Shown: positions 1 through 7,559 of the stretch, in pieces
Layout: every line of letters starts with the position of its first letter
Numbering within the stretch: position 1 is the first letter of the stretch
Position numbers and translations under genes: made by a program
NCBI RefSeq assembly: GCF_027947575.1
Contig: NZ_CP116256.1
Location: 2,294,001-2,358,000, forward strand
Source: Streptomyces rubrogriseus
GTDB lineage: Bacteria > Actinomycetota > Actinomycetes > Streptomycetales > Streptomycetaceae
DNA: 64,000 nt
Direction: 5' to 3'
The notes under the pieces: model-generated
Database searches by the model: none
What the model was told of the DNA's origin: nothing
The model's input: only the letters and a program-made list of their open reading frames with translations

Positions 1-153
1 CGCCATGCGTCCGGCGAAGGTGACGTCCAGGTCGGTGATGTGGCAGCTCACCGAGCGGTCCAGCTCAGTGGCCGACCGCACGTCCCCTTCGGCGCCCCGC
101 ATGTTGTCCGAGAGCTTGTCGAGTGCGGCACGGCACTCCTCAGTCGTCGCCAT
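1..153 (-). CDS. SCP2 sterol-binding-like small protein, N-terminal part
   Basis: Only the first 51 codons lie in the window; the gene continues beyond base 1. The start is the ATG read from 153. The visible protein starts MATTEECRAALDKL, then has a polar stretch and the phrase SCHITDLDVTFAGRM. This resembles the opening strands of the small stand-alone SCP2-like proteins of Streptomyces (about 110 residues) that bind lipid or sterol-like ligands in a beta-sheet cavity. It is divergent from the hypothetical gene at 196. Family assignment is from memory of the N-terminal phrase; the C-terminal half that would confirm it is missing. Confidence 0.6.
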   Translation of the reverse strand, partial: MATTEECRAALDKLSDNMRGAEGDVRSATELDRSVSCHITDLDVTFAGRMA

Positions 154-195
154 CGGGACCGACCGTACCCCAGCGCCACGCGGTAGCGTCGGGGC

Positions 196-501
196 ATGAG
201 CGACGCAGTACCGGAGCCGGAGACCGAGCCCGAGCAGGCGGAGCCCGGGGTGGGCACCGACCCCGGGTACGAGCCTGCGGCCCCCGCCCCGCTGGGCGTC
301 CCGCGCGACCCCACCGGGAACGCCGAGGTCGACGCCGGACTGGCGCGGCTGGCCGACGCCGACCACCTGGCCACCGACGGACACGTCGAGGTGTACGAGG
401 ATGTACACCGGGGGCTGCGCGACGCGCTCACCGCGCTCGACACCCGCCCGGGACCACCGGCGCCCCCGTCACCGCCATCACCGTACGACCGCAGGAGCTG
501 A
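196..501 (+). CDS. Small acidic hypothetical protein upstream of tlyA
   Basis: This 101-residue protein begins at ATG 196 and ends seven bases before the tlyA start, so it very likely heads the tlyA-nadK operon. The first 45 residues are rich in Pro, Glu and Gly and look disordered. Residues about 48-82 form a likely amphipathic helix pair (AEVDAGLARLADADHL, then HRGLRDALTALD). The tail is proline-rich again. No enzyme motif, signal peptide or membrane segment is visible. Small proteins at this place are common beside actinobacterial tlyA, but I know of no function. Confidence 0.72.
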   Translation: MSDAVPEPETEPEQAEPGVGTDPGYEPAAPAPLGVPRDPTGNAEVDAGLARLADADHLATDGHVEVYEDVHRGLRDALTALDTRPGPPAPPSPPSPYDRRS

Positions 502-508
502 ACCGAAC

Positions 509-1324
509 GTGGCAGGAGTCGCACGCCGCCGTCTCGACGCGGAGCTGGTGCGCCGCAAGCTGGCGCGCTCGCGCGAGCACGCGAGCCAGCTGATCGCCGC
601 CGGGCGGGTCACCGTCGGCAAGACCGTCGCGACCAAACCCGCCACGCAGGTCGAGACCGCCGCCGCGATCGTCGTGACCGCCGACGACAACGACCCCGAC
701 TACGTCTCGCGCGGCGGCCACAAGCTCGCCGGGGCCCTCGCCGCCTTCGTACCGCAGGGCCTCGCCGTCGAGGGTCGGCGGGCGCTGGACGCCGGCGCCT
801 CCACCGGCGGCTTCACCGACGTACTGCTGCGGGCGGGCGCCGCCCACGTCGTCGCCGTGGACGTCGGATACGGACAACTCGCGTGGAGTCTCCGGCAGGA
901 TGAACGCGTCACCGTCAAGGACCGTACGAACGTACGGGAGTTGACGCCGGAAGCGATCGATGGGGAGCCCGTGGACCTTGTCGTGGGGGATCTGTCCTTC
1001 ATCCCGCTCGGACTGGTGCTGCCGGCCCTGGTGCGGTGCACCCGGCCGGGCGCCGACCTGGTGATGATGGTGAAGCCGCAGTTCGAGGTGGGGAAGGAGC
1101 GGCTGGGCAGCGGGGGAGTGGTACGCAGCGCGCAGTTGCGGGCCGAGGCCGTGCGGGGAGTCGCGCGGAAGGCCTGGGAGCTGGGACTCGGGGTGAAGGG
1201 GGTAACCGCCAGTCCGCTGCCGGGCCCCTCCGGGAACGTCGAGTACTTTCTGTGGCTGCGGGCCGGGGCCGGTGAACTGGACCCGGCCGACGTTGACCGT
1301 GCAGTGGCGGAGGGGCCGCGTTGA
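509..1324 (+). CDS. tlyA: TlyA family rRNA (cytidine-2'-O)-methyltransferase
   Basis: The 271-residue product has an N-terminal S4 RNA-binding domain (residues about 1-60; RLDAELVRRKLARSREHA). An FtsJ-like SAM-dependent methyltransferase domain follows, with the glycine-rich SAM motif LDAGASTGGFTDVLL at about 93-107 and a KPQFEVGKE motif at about 189. In actinobacteria TlyA 2'-O-methylates a cytidine in 16S and 23S rRNA, and its loss gives capreomycin resistance. The GTG at 509 was chosen because GGAG lies at 494-497 and the next residues match the usual TlyA start. The stop overlaps the TTG of nadK (TTGA, 1321-1324), implying translational coupling. Confidence 0.93.
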   Translation: MAGVARRRLDAELVRRKLARSREHASQLIAAGRVTVGKTVATKPATQVETAAAIVVTADDNDPDYVSRGGHKLAGALAAFVPQGLAVEGRRALDAGASTGGFTDVLLRAGAAHVVAVDVGYGQLAWSLRQDERVTVKDRTNVRELTPEAIDGEPVDLVVGDLSFIPLGLVLPALVRCTRPGADLVMMVKPQFEVGKERLGSGGVVRSAQLRAEAVRGVARKAWELGLGVKGVTASPLPGPSGNVEYFLWLRAGAGELDPADVDRAVAEGPR

Positions 1325-2226
1325 CACAGAACCGAGCGCGTACTGTTTTCCTGCTCGCCCACACCGGGCGCCCCGCTGCCATCCGCAGCGCGGAGCTGGT
1401 GGTCAAGGGGCTGCTGCGGGCCGGGATCGGCGTACGGGTCCTGGAGGCCGAGGCGCGCGACCTGCCGCTGCCGGGCGAGGTGGAGCTGGTCGGCGAGGCC
1501 ACCCCGCAGTGCCTGGACGGGTGCGAGCTGCTCATCGTGCTGGGCGGCGACGGCACGCTGCTGCGCGGCGCCGAGTTCGCCCGCGCCTCGGGCGTGCCCA
1601 TGCTCGGCGTCAACCTCGGCCGGGTCGGCTTCCTCGCGGAGGCCGAGCGCGACGACCTCGACAAGGTCGTCGACCGGGTGGTGAACCGGGCCTACGAGGT
1701 CGAGGAGCGGATGACGGTCGACGTCGTCGTGCACCGCAACGGCGACATCGTGCACACCGACTGGGCGCTGAACGAGGCCGCCGTGCAGAAGGCGGGCGCC
1801 GAGAAGCTGCTGGAAGTCGTGCTGGAGATCGACGGCCGTCCGGTGACCGGGTTCGGCTGCGACGGCATCGTGCTGTCGACGCCGACCGGGTCGACGGCGT
1901 ACGCCTTCTCGGCCGGGGGCCCCGTGGTGTGGCCCGAGGTGGAGGCGCTGCTCATGGTGCCGATCAGCGCCCACGCGCTGTTCGCGAAGCCGCTGGTGAC
2001 CTCGCCGGACTCGGTGCTCGCGGTGGAGGTGCTGCCGCACGTCCCGCCGGGGGTGCTGTGGTGCGACGGGCGGCGGACGGTGGAGTTGCCGCCGGGGGCG
2101 CGGGTGGAGGTGCGGCGGGGGGCGGTGCCGGTGCGGCTGGCTCGACTGCATCACGCGTCGTTCACGGACCGGCTGGTCGCGAAGTTCGCGTTGCCTGTTT
2201 CCGGATGGCGCGGGGCGCCCCATTAG
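1321..2226 (+). CDS. nadK: NAD kinase
   Basis: This 301-residue protein phosphorylates NAD to NADP using ATP or polyphosphate. The diagnostic GGDGT motif is at residues 75-79 (VLGGDGTLLRGAEF). It is followed by LGVNLGRVGFLAE, the substrate NE pair at 151-152, and the conserved STPTGSTAYAFSAGG block around 186-200. Length is normal for the actinobacterial enzyme. The start is a TTG overlapping the tlyA stop, and no other in-frame start fits the homologous N-terminus. It sits between tlyA and recN, an order conserved with Mycobacterium. Confidence 0.95.
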   Translation: MTQNRARTVFLLAHTGRPAAIRSAELVVKGLLRAGIGVRVLEAEARDLPLPGEVELVGEATPQCLDGCELLIVLGGDGTLLRGAEFARASGVPMLGVNLGRVGFLAEAERDDLDKVVDRVVNRAYEVEERMTVDVVVHRNGDIVHTDWALNEAAVQKAGAEKLLEVVLEIDGRPVTGFGCDGIVLSTPTGSTAYAFSAGGPVVWPEVEALLMVPISAHALFAKPLVTSPDSVLAVEVLPHVPPGVLWCDGRRTVELPPGARVEVRRGAVPVRLARLHHASFTDRLVAKFALPVSGWRGAPH

Positions 2227-2272
2227 CGGTCTCGAAGGGGTGGTTCTGTTGTGGTCCGACCGCGGGCTGTCC

Positions 2273-2303
2273 GTGGCTGGTCGCGCAGTTCCCCGCGCCC
2301 CTG
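2273..2303. repeat. Dispersed Streptomyces intergenic repeat (GGTCGCGCAGTTCCCCGCGC type)
   Basis: The nadK-recN gap carries the core GTGGCTGGTCGCGCAGTTCC followed by CCGCGCCCCTGA. I recognise this as a short intergenic repeat scattered in many copies in Streptomyces chromosomes. A related copy lies at 63312-63374 in this window, sharing CGTGGCTGGTCGCGC. It is non-coding here, and no terminal repeats or transposase were seen. Confidence 0.6.
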
Positions 2304-2378
2304 AGCGGCATGCACCGGACGGCGTTGCAAGGGCAGCCTGTGTGCGCTTCGCGCCCTCGACCTCGTATGGTCGTGTCC

Positions 2379-4109
2379 GTGCTTGAGGAGATGCGGATAC
2401 GGTCGCTCGGAGTCATCGATGACGCCGTGGTCGAGCTGTCGCCCGGGTTCACCGCTGTCACCGGTGAGACGGGTGCCGGCAAGACCATGGTGGTCACCAG
2501 CCTGGGGCTGCTCCTGGGCGGGCGCGCCGACGCGGCGCTCGTGCGGATCGGGGCGAAGAACGCGGTCGTCGAGGGGCGCATCGCCGTGCCCGGCGACGCC
2601 GCGGCGGCCGTCCGGGCGGAGGAGGCCGGGGCCGAGCTGGACGACGGGGCGCTGCTGATCAGCCGTACCGTGTCCGCCGAGGGAAGGTCGCGCGCGCACC
2701 TGGGCGGGCGGTCGGTGCCGGTGGGGATGCTCGCCGAGCTGGCCGACGAACTGGTCGCCGTGCACGGGCAGACCGATCAGCAGGGGCTGCTGAAGCTGAA
2801 CCGGCAGCGGCAGGCCCTGGACCGGTACGCGGGCGACGCGGTCGCCGGGCCGCTCGCCAAGTACGCGGAGGCCTACCGTCGGCTGCGGGCCGTCGCCCGT
2901 GAGCTGGAGGAGATCACCACGCGCGCGCGTGAGCGCGCCCAGGAGGCCGATCTGCTGCGCTACGGCCTCGACGAGATCGCCGCGGTCGAGCCGCGCGCCG
3001 GTGAGGACGTGGAGCTGGCGGAGGAGGCGGAGCGGCTGGGACACGCCGAGGCGCTCGCGTCGGCCGCCACGGTCGCCCACGCCGCCCTGGCGGGCAACCC
3101 GGAGGATCCCGAGGGCGTGGACGGCGCCACGCTCGTCGCGGGCGCGCAGCGGGCCCTGGACGCCGTACGGTCCCACGACCCGGCGCTGGCCGCGCTCGCC
3201 GAGCGGATCGGCGAGGTCGGCATCCTGCTGCGCGACGTGGCCGGGGAACTCGCCGGGTACGCCGACGACCTGGACGCCGACCCGCTGCGGCTGGCGGCGG
3301 TCGAGGAGCGCCGGGCCGCGCTCACCGCGCTGACGCGGAAGTACGGCGAGGACATCGCGGCCGTGCTGAGCTGGGCCGAGCAGAGCGCCGCGCGGCTGAC
3401 CGAGCTGGACGGCGACGACGAGCGGATCGGCGAGCTGACCGCCGAGCGGGACGCGCTGCGGGCGGAGCTGGGCGGGCTCGCCCAGGCGCTGACCGACGCG
3501 CGGACCGAGGCCGCCGAGCGGTTCGCCGCCGCGGTGACCGCCGAGCTTGCGTCGCTCGCCATGCCCCACGCACGCGTGTCCTTCGCGATCCGGCAGACCG
3601 AGGACCCGGAGGGCGTCGAGATCGGCGGGCGTACGGTCGCGTACGGGCCGGCGGGCGCGGACGAGGTGGAGCTGCTGCTGGCTCCGCACCCCGGCGCGCC
3701 GCCGCGGCCGATCGCCAAAGGCGCCTCCGGCGGTGAGCTGTCGCGCGTGATGCTGGCCGTGGAGGTCGTCTTCGCGGGCACCGATCCCGTGCCGACGTAC
3801 CTGTTCGACGAGGTCGACGCCGGGGTCGGCGGCAAGGCGGCGGTGGAGATCGGGCGGCGGCTGGCGCGGCTGGCCAAGAGCGCGCAGGTCGTGGTCGTCA
3901 CGCACCTGCCGCAGGTGGCCGCGTTCGCCGACCGGCAGCTGCTGGTGGAGAAGACGAACGACGGCTCGGTGACCCGCTCCGGCGTGAAGGTCCTGGAGGG
4001 CGAGGAACGCGTGCGGGAACTCTCCCGGATGCTCGCCGGCCAGGAGGACTCGGAGACGGCCCGCGCCCACGCGGAGGAACTGCTGGAAGCGGCCAGGGCC
4101 GACCGGTAG
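2379..4109 (+). CDS. recN: DNA repair protein RecN
   Basis: This SMC-like ATPase, about 576 residues, acts in double-strand break repair with RecA. Walker A is GETGAGKT at residues 29-36. A long coiled-coil-rich middle (about 150-370, dense in Ala, Glu and Arg heptads) follows. The ABC signature SGGELSRVML lies near 450 and Walker B YLFDEVDAGVGG near 474. GTG at 2379 was chosen; in-frame ATGs at 2367 and 2391 are alternatives, and none has a clear ribosome binding site. I saw no GAAC-N4-GTTC LexA box just upstream. The last codons and the stop form the first unit of a tandem repeat. Confidence 0.93.
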   Translation: MLEEMRIRSLGVIDDAVVELSPGFTAVTGETGAGKTMVVTSLGLLLGGRADAALVRIGAKNAVVEGRIAVPGDAAAAVRAEEAGAELDDGALLISRTVSAEGRSRAHLGGRSVPVGMLAELADELVAVHGQTDQQGLLKLNRQRQALDRYAGDAVAGPLAKYAEAYRRLRAVARELEEITTRARERAQEADLLRYGLDEIAAVEPRAGEDVELAEEAERLGHAEALASAATVAHAALAGNPEDPEGVDGATLVAGAQRALDAVRSHDPALAALAERIGEVGILLRDVAGELAGYADDLDADPLRLAAVEERRAALTALTRKYGEDIAAVLSWAEQSAARLTELDGDDERIGELTAERDALRAELGGLAQALTDARTEAAERFAAAVTAELASLAMPHARVSFAIRQTEDPEGVEIGGRTVAYGPAGADEVELLLAPHPGAPPRPIAKGASGGELSRVMLAVEVVFAGTDPVPTYLFDEVDAGVGGKAAVEIGRRLARLAKSAQVVVVTHLPQVAAFADRQLLVEKTNDGSVTRSGVKVLEGEERVRELSRMLAGQEDSETARAHAEELLEAARADR

Positions 4110-4302
4110 AGACTCCGGGCGGTCTGGGCCGACCGGTAGGGACTCAGGGCGGTCTGGGCCGACCGTAGGGACTCTGGGCGGCTCGGGCCGACCGGGTAGG
4201 GACTCAGGGCGGTCTGGGCCGACCATAGGGACTCTGGGCGGCTCGGGTCGACCGGTAGGCACTCCGGGTGGCCTGGGTCGACCGGGTAGGGACTCCGGGG
4301 CC
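4093..4302. repeat. Seven-unit ~30-bp tandem repeat running through the recN stop
   Basis: Units begin at 4093, 4124, 4154, 4184, 4214, 4244 and 4273. Each is 29-31 bases and built on CTGGGCCGACCGGTAGGGAC plus TCAGGGCGGT. Unit 1 contains the last recN codons and its TAG. Two unit subtypes alternate (ending CAGGGCGGT or CTGGGCGGCT), suggesting that a 60-bp pair was amplified. The array has no clear open reading frame on the plus strand. On the minus strand it could be read as a proline-rich periodic peptide, which I regard as a by-product of the repeat. Confidence 0.85.
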
Positions 4303-4375
4303 GGGCGGCCGTGCTTCGGCGGTCTCCCGGACGCCCCCCGCCCCGGGGTGGCCGGTGCGACGGCGCGGGCGACGT

Positions 4376-4391
4376 TCACTCGTACGAGTGA
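4376..4391. promoter_or_regulatory. Perfect 16-bp palindrome upstream of the glycosyltransferase gene
   Basis: TCACTCGTACGAGTGA is a perfect inverted repeat about 205 bases before the glycosyltransferase start and outside the recN repeat array. Its length and symmetry fit a dimeric repressor operator. No regulator is encoded next to it, so the binding protein is unknown. Confidence 0.4.
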
Positions 4392-4595
4392 GGTGGTTCC
4401 GTGTCGTTGTCCCGCCGGTCGTCCGGTCGTGGCGGTCGTCGTTCCCGGAACACCCGTGCGGCCTGGCATCCTTGACGGAGCGGCGCACGGGAAACCGCCC
4501 GGCGCACCCCGTCCGCACCATCCTTCTGTACGTTCTTCGTGACCGCCCCCACGTCCTTCGTGACCGTCTCCCGCCGAATCAGGAGCCCCGGCCAG

Positions 4596-5744
4596 GTGAC
4601 CCCCGTGAGCAGCCACTCACCGCACGGCCAGTCGCCGCTGCGCACCGTGCAGGTGCTGGGCGGCGGCAACGCCGGCAGCAGCGCGCACGTGCGCTCGCTG
4701 GCCGCGGGGCTCGTCGCGCGGGGCGTGAAGGTGACGGTGTGCGCCCCCTCCGATGCGGAGTGCACCTACGACTTCACCGGCGCCGGGGCCGACCACGTGC
4801 ACGTGCCGCGCAGCAGCGATCCCGTCTCGGTGGCCGCGCTGCGGACGGTGTGCGCCGAAGCCGACCTGGTGCACGCGCACGGACTGCACGCCTCCTTCCG
4901 GGCCGCCCTGGCTCTCGGCGGTCGGCGCGTACGCACTCCGCTCGTCGTCACCTGGCACGACCGGCCGCACGCCGAGGGAGCCCGCGGCCAGCTGCTGCGC
5001 GTGCTGGAGCGGCGGGTCATGAAGGCCGCCACCGTCGTCCTCGGCGCCAGCTCGGAGCTGGTCGACGGTGCGCGCCGGACGGGCGCCCGGGACGCCCGCC
5101 TCGGCCCCGTCGCACTCCCCGCCCGGCCCGGCCCGCCGGCCGGACCCGACGACCCCGACCCGCTGCGCCCCAAGGTCCGGGCCGAACTCGGCGCCATCGA
5201 CCGCCCTTTGCTGGTGGCGGTCGGATCGCTGGAGCGGCATCGCGGGTACGACGTGCTGCTCGACGCCGCCCGGGTGTGGCGCCGCCTCGACCCGGCCCCG
5301 CTGGTCGTGGTCGCCGGTGAGGGACCGCTGCGCGGCGAGTTGCAGGGCCGGATCGAGGGCGAGAGGCTCCCGGTGGCGCTCGTCGGCAGCCGCGACGACG
5401 TGCCCGACCTGCTGGCGGCGGCCGACCTCGCGCTGCTGCCGAGCCGCCGGGAGCCGGGGCGTTCCGTCCTCGCCCAGGAAGCGCTCCACGCGCGCGTGCC
5501 CCTCGTCGCCGGTGCCGTCGGCGGCATCCCCGAGCTGGTCGGCGACGCCGCCGAACTCGTCCCGCCGGGGGACGCGGAGGCCCTCGCCGACGCCGTGGTC
5601 CGCCTGCTCGCCGACCCCGCGCGGCAGGACGAACTCCGCGAGCGGGGCACGCGGCAGGCGGCCACGTGGCCGACCGAGGACGAGACCGTCGCCCAGGTGC
5701 TGAGCATCTACGACGAGTTGACGCAGCCCACCCCGTTGCTCTAG
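4596..5744 (+). CDS. GT4-type glycosyltransferase
   Basis: This 382-residue protein has the GT-B two-Rossmann layout. The N-terminal domain has a glycine-rich loop (VLGGGNAGSSAHVRSLAAGL, about residues 19-38) and LVVTWHDRPH near 130. The C-terminal nucleotide-sugar domain has LLVAVGSLERHRGYDVLLDA and the acidic EPGRSVLAQEAL segment of retaining glycosyltransferases, then GGIPELVGDAAELVPPGD. The GTG at 4596 lies 10 bases after AGGAG (4581-4585); a GTG at 4605 is possible. The acceptor is unknown. It ends 22 bases from the convergent PucR gene. Confidence 0.85.
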   Translation: MTPVSSHSPHGQSPLRTVQVLGGGNAGSSAHVRSLAAGLVARGVKVTVCAPSDAECTYDFTGAGADHVHVPRSSDPVSVAALRTVCAEADLVHAHGLHASFRAALALGGRRVRTPLVVTWHDRPHAEGARGQLLRVLERRVMKAATVVLGASSELVDGARRTGARDARLGPVALPARPGPPAGPDDPDPLRPKVRAELGAIDRPLLVAVGSLERHRGYDVLLDAARVWRRLDPAPLVVVAGEGPLRGELQGRIEGERLPVALVGSRDDVPDLLAAADLALLPSRREPGRSVLAQEALHARVPLVAGAVGGIPELVGDAAELVPPGDAEALADAVVRLLADPARQDELRERGTRQAATWPTEDETVAQVLSIYDELTQPTPLL

Positions 5745-5766
5745 GCACCCGCCCTGTCCCTGCCGC

Positions 5767-7413
5767 CTACGGCACGTGCCGGCGGGCGCGCAGGGCCAGG
5801 CTCAACGCCAGTACGGTCTGCGGGTCGTCGAGGTCCGTGCCCAGCAACTCCCCGATCCTGGCGAGCCGGTTGTAGAGGGTCTGCCGGTTGAGGTGGAGTT
5901 CGCGGGCCGTCTCCGCCTTGCGGCCGGCGTGGGCCAAGTACGTCTGGAGGGTGGGCAGCAGGGGCGGCTTGGAGCGGTCGTCGTGGTCCCGCAGCGGACC
6001 GATCGCCCGGTCCACGAACGCCGCGAGGTCCGGATGGTCGCGCAGCCGCCACAGCAGCAGGTCGATGTCCAGGCGCCGCGCGTCGTACCAGGGCCGGTCG
6101 GTCAGGCCCTGCGCCGCGGTCGCCGTCTCCGCCGCGTGCCTGAGGCCCGCCGAGGCCGCCGCCCAGCCGCCGGACACCCCGACGACCACGACGGGGGGCT
6201 GCGCCCCGGGACGCTGCATCCCGGCCCGCTCCACGCCCGCCCGCAGCGCCGCCGCGACCCGGTCGGCGACCGCGGCCCGCTCCGACTCCGAGCGCAGCCC
6301 CAGCAGCAGCGGGACCCGGCCCTCCACCGGCCGCACGCCCAGCAGGACCGGCACCCCCACCGACGCCAGCTCCTCGGCGACCGCGCGGGCCAGCACCGCC
6401 CAGCCGCCGCCCGCCGGGGACAGGGCGTCGCCGAGCCGCATCACCACCGGGAGCAGCGGACCGGCGCCCGGCTTGAAGCCGAGGACGCGGGCCTGCGCGG
6501 GGGCGTCCTCGGCGGTGATCCGCCCCTCGGCGAGGTCGGTGAGGAAGTCGCCCCGGCCGCGCGCCGCCAGCTCCTCCTCCTGCCGCGCCTGCATCAGCAC
6601 CACGGCGAGGATGCCCGCCGCCCGCTCCGCCGCCATCCGGTGCACCGGCGCCGGCGAGGACCGTACCGGCAGCAGGACGAGGCGGGCGCGCACCGACCCG
6701 GCGCCGGGTCCGCCGCCGGGCACGTCCACGAGGACCGAGCCCGCCGGGGGCGGCGCGTCCTTGTGCGGGTCCCGCAGCCCTTCCCAGACCTGGAGGGGGT
6801 CGGCCCCCTCGGGCCCGGCGCCGGCGGCGTACAGCAGGCGGCCGTCGGTGGTCTCCAGGAAGACGGGGTTGCCGGCGAAGTCGGCCAGGATGGCGAGGAC
6901 CTGGGGGACTCCGCCGCCGCCCAGCAGCGCCTCGGTGCAGCGGCGGTGCACCTCCTCGGCCCGCTGGAGCAGCGCGTAGTGGCCGTTGACGATCTCGGTG
7001 TGGATCTCCTCGGTGACCGCCACGAACGGCACCTCGCGGTGCAGCTGCACCAGCGGCAGCCCGGCCGCGCGGGCCGTGTCGACCAGCGCCGCGGGCAGCC
7101 GGGTGAAGCGCGGGCCCAGCTCCACCACGAGCGCCGCGATGCCGCGCTCGGCCAGCGTGCGCACGAACGCCCGCTGCTCGGCAGGGCGGGTGCCGAGGCC
7201 GTACCCGGTGGTCAGCAGCAGTTCGCCGCCCTTGAGCAGCGAGGCGATGTTGGGCACCTCACCGGCGTGCACCCAGCGCACCGTGCGCTGCATGCGGTCG
7301 GCGCCCGCGAGGATCTCCGGCAGACCGCTGCGCAGCCCGGGCAGCTCCAGGGCCCGGCGCACGGTGATCCCGGCGCCCTGCGTGTCGAATCCGCTGTTCG
7401 TGCCGCTGTCCAT
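5767..7413 (-). CDS. PucR family transcriptional regulator
   Basis: This 548-residue regulator starts at the ATG read from 7413. The N-terminal PucR domain is recognisable from ITVRRALELPGLRSGLPEIL and WVHAGEVPNIASLLKGGELL. The middle is a divergent sensory or GGDEF-like region. The C-terminal helix-turn-helix of the PucR/CdaR type occupies the last 60 residues (TLQTYLAHAGRKAETARELH, LNRQTLYNRLARIGELLG). PucR proteins control purine, polyamine or amino-acid catabolism; the target is not evident here. It lies downstream of the GH15 gene on the same strand, separated by a 16-bp tandem repeat. Confidence 0.9.
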   Translation of the reverse strand: MDSGTNSGFDTQGAGITVRRALELPGLRSGLPEILAGADRMQRTVRWVHAGEVPNIASLLKGGELLLTTGYGLGTRPAEQRAFVRTLAERGIAALVVELGPRFTRLPAALVDTARAAGLPLVQLHREVPFVAVTEEIHTEIVNGHYALLQRAEEVHRRCTEALLGGGGVPQVLAILADFAGNPVFLETTDGRLLYAAGAGPEGADPLQVWEGLRDPHKDAPPPAGSVLVDVPGGGPGAGSVRARLVLLPVRSSPAPVHRMAAERAAGILAVVLMQARQEEELAARGRGDFLTDLAEGRITAEDAPAQARVLGFKPGAGPLLPVVMRLGDALSPAGGGWAVLARAVAEELASVGVPVLLGVRPVEGRVPLLLGLRSESERAAVADRVAAALRAGVERAGMQRPGAQPPVVVVGVSGGWAAASAGLRHAAETATAAQGLTDRPWYDARRLDIDLLLWRLRDHPDLAAFVDRAIGPLRDHDDRSKPPLLPTLQTYLAHAGRKAETARELHLNRQTLYNRLARIGELLGTDLDDPQTVLALSLALRARRHVP

Positions 7414-7477
7414 GGGCCGGACGCTACCCGGCGCGACCCGCCCTGGACATCCACCCGGGTGATCCACCCACCGGCAG

Positions 7478-7541
7478 CACCGGGCCCCGGCAGCACCGGG
7501 CCCCGGCAGCACCGGGCCCCGGCAGCACCGGGCCCCGGCAG
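7478..7541. repeat. Four exact tandem copies of a 16-bp GC-rich unit
   Basis: CACCGGGCCCCGGCAG is repeated head to tail at 7478, 7494, 7510 and 7526. A partial CACCGGCAG unit precedes it and a degenerate GCGCGGGGCC follows. Each unit holds the palindrome CCGGGGCCCGG-like core, so the transcript could fold into several hairpins. It lies between the end of the GH15 gene and the start of the PucR gene. Confidence 0.85.
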
Positions 7542-7559
7542 CGCGGGGCCGGTGTCCGG

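Noticed and set aside
2223..4616. 797-codon minus-strand frame across recN and the repeat array
   Set aside because: GC-rich antisense shadow of recN; the periodic Pro-rich part simply reflects the tandem repeat.
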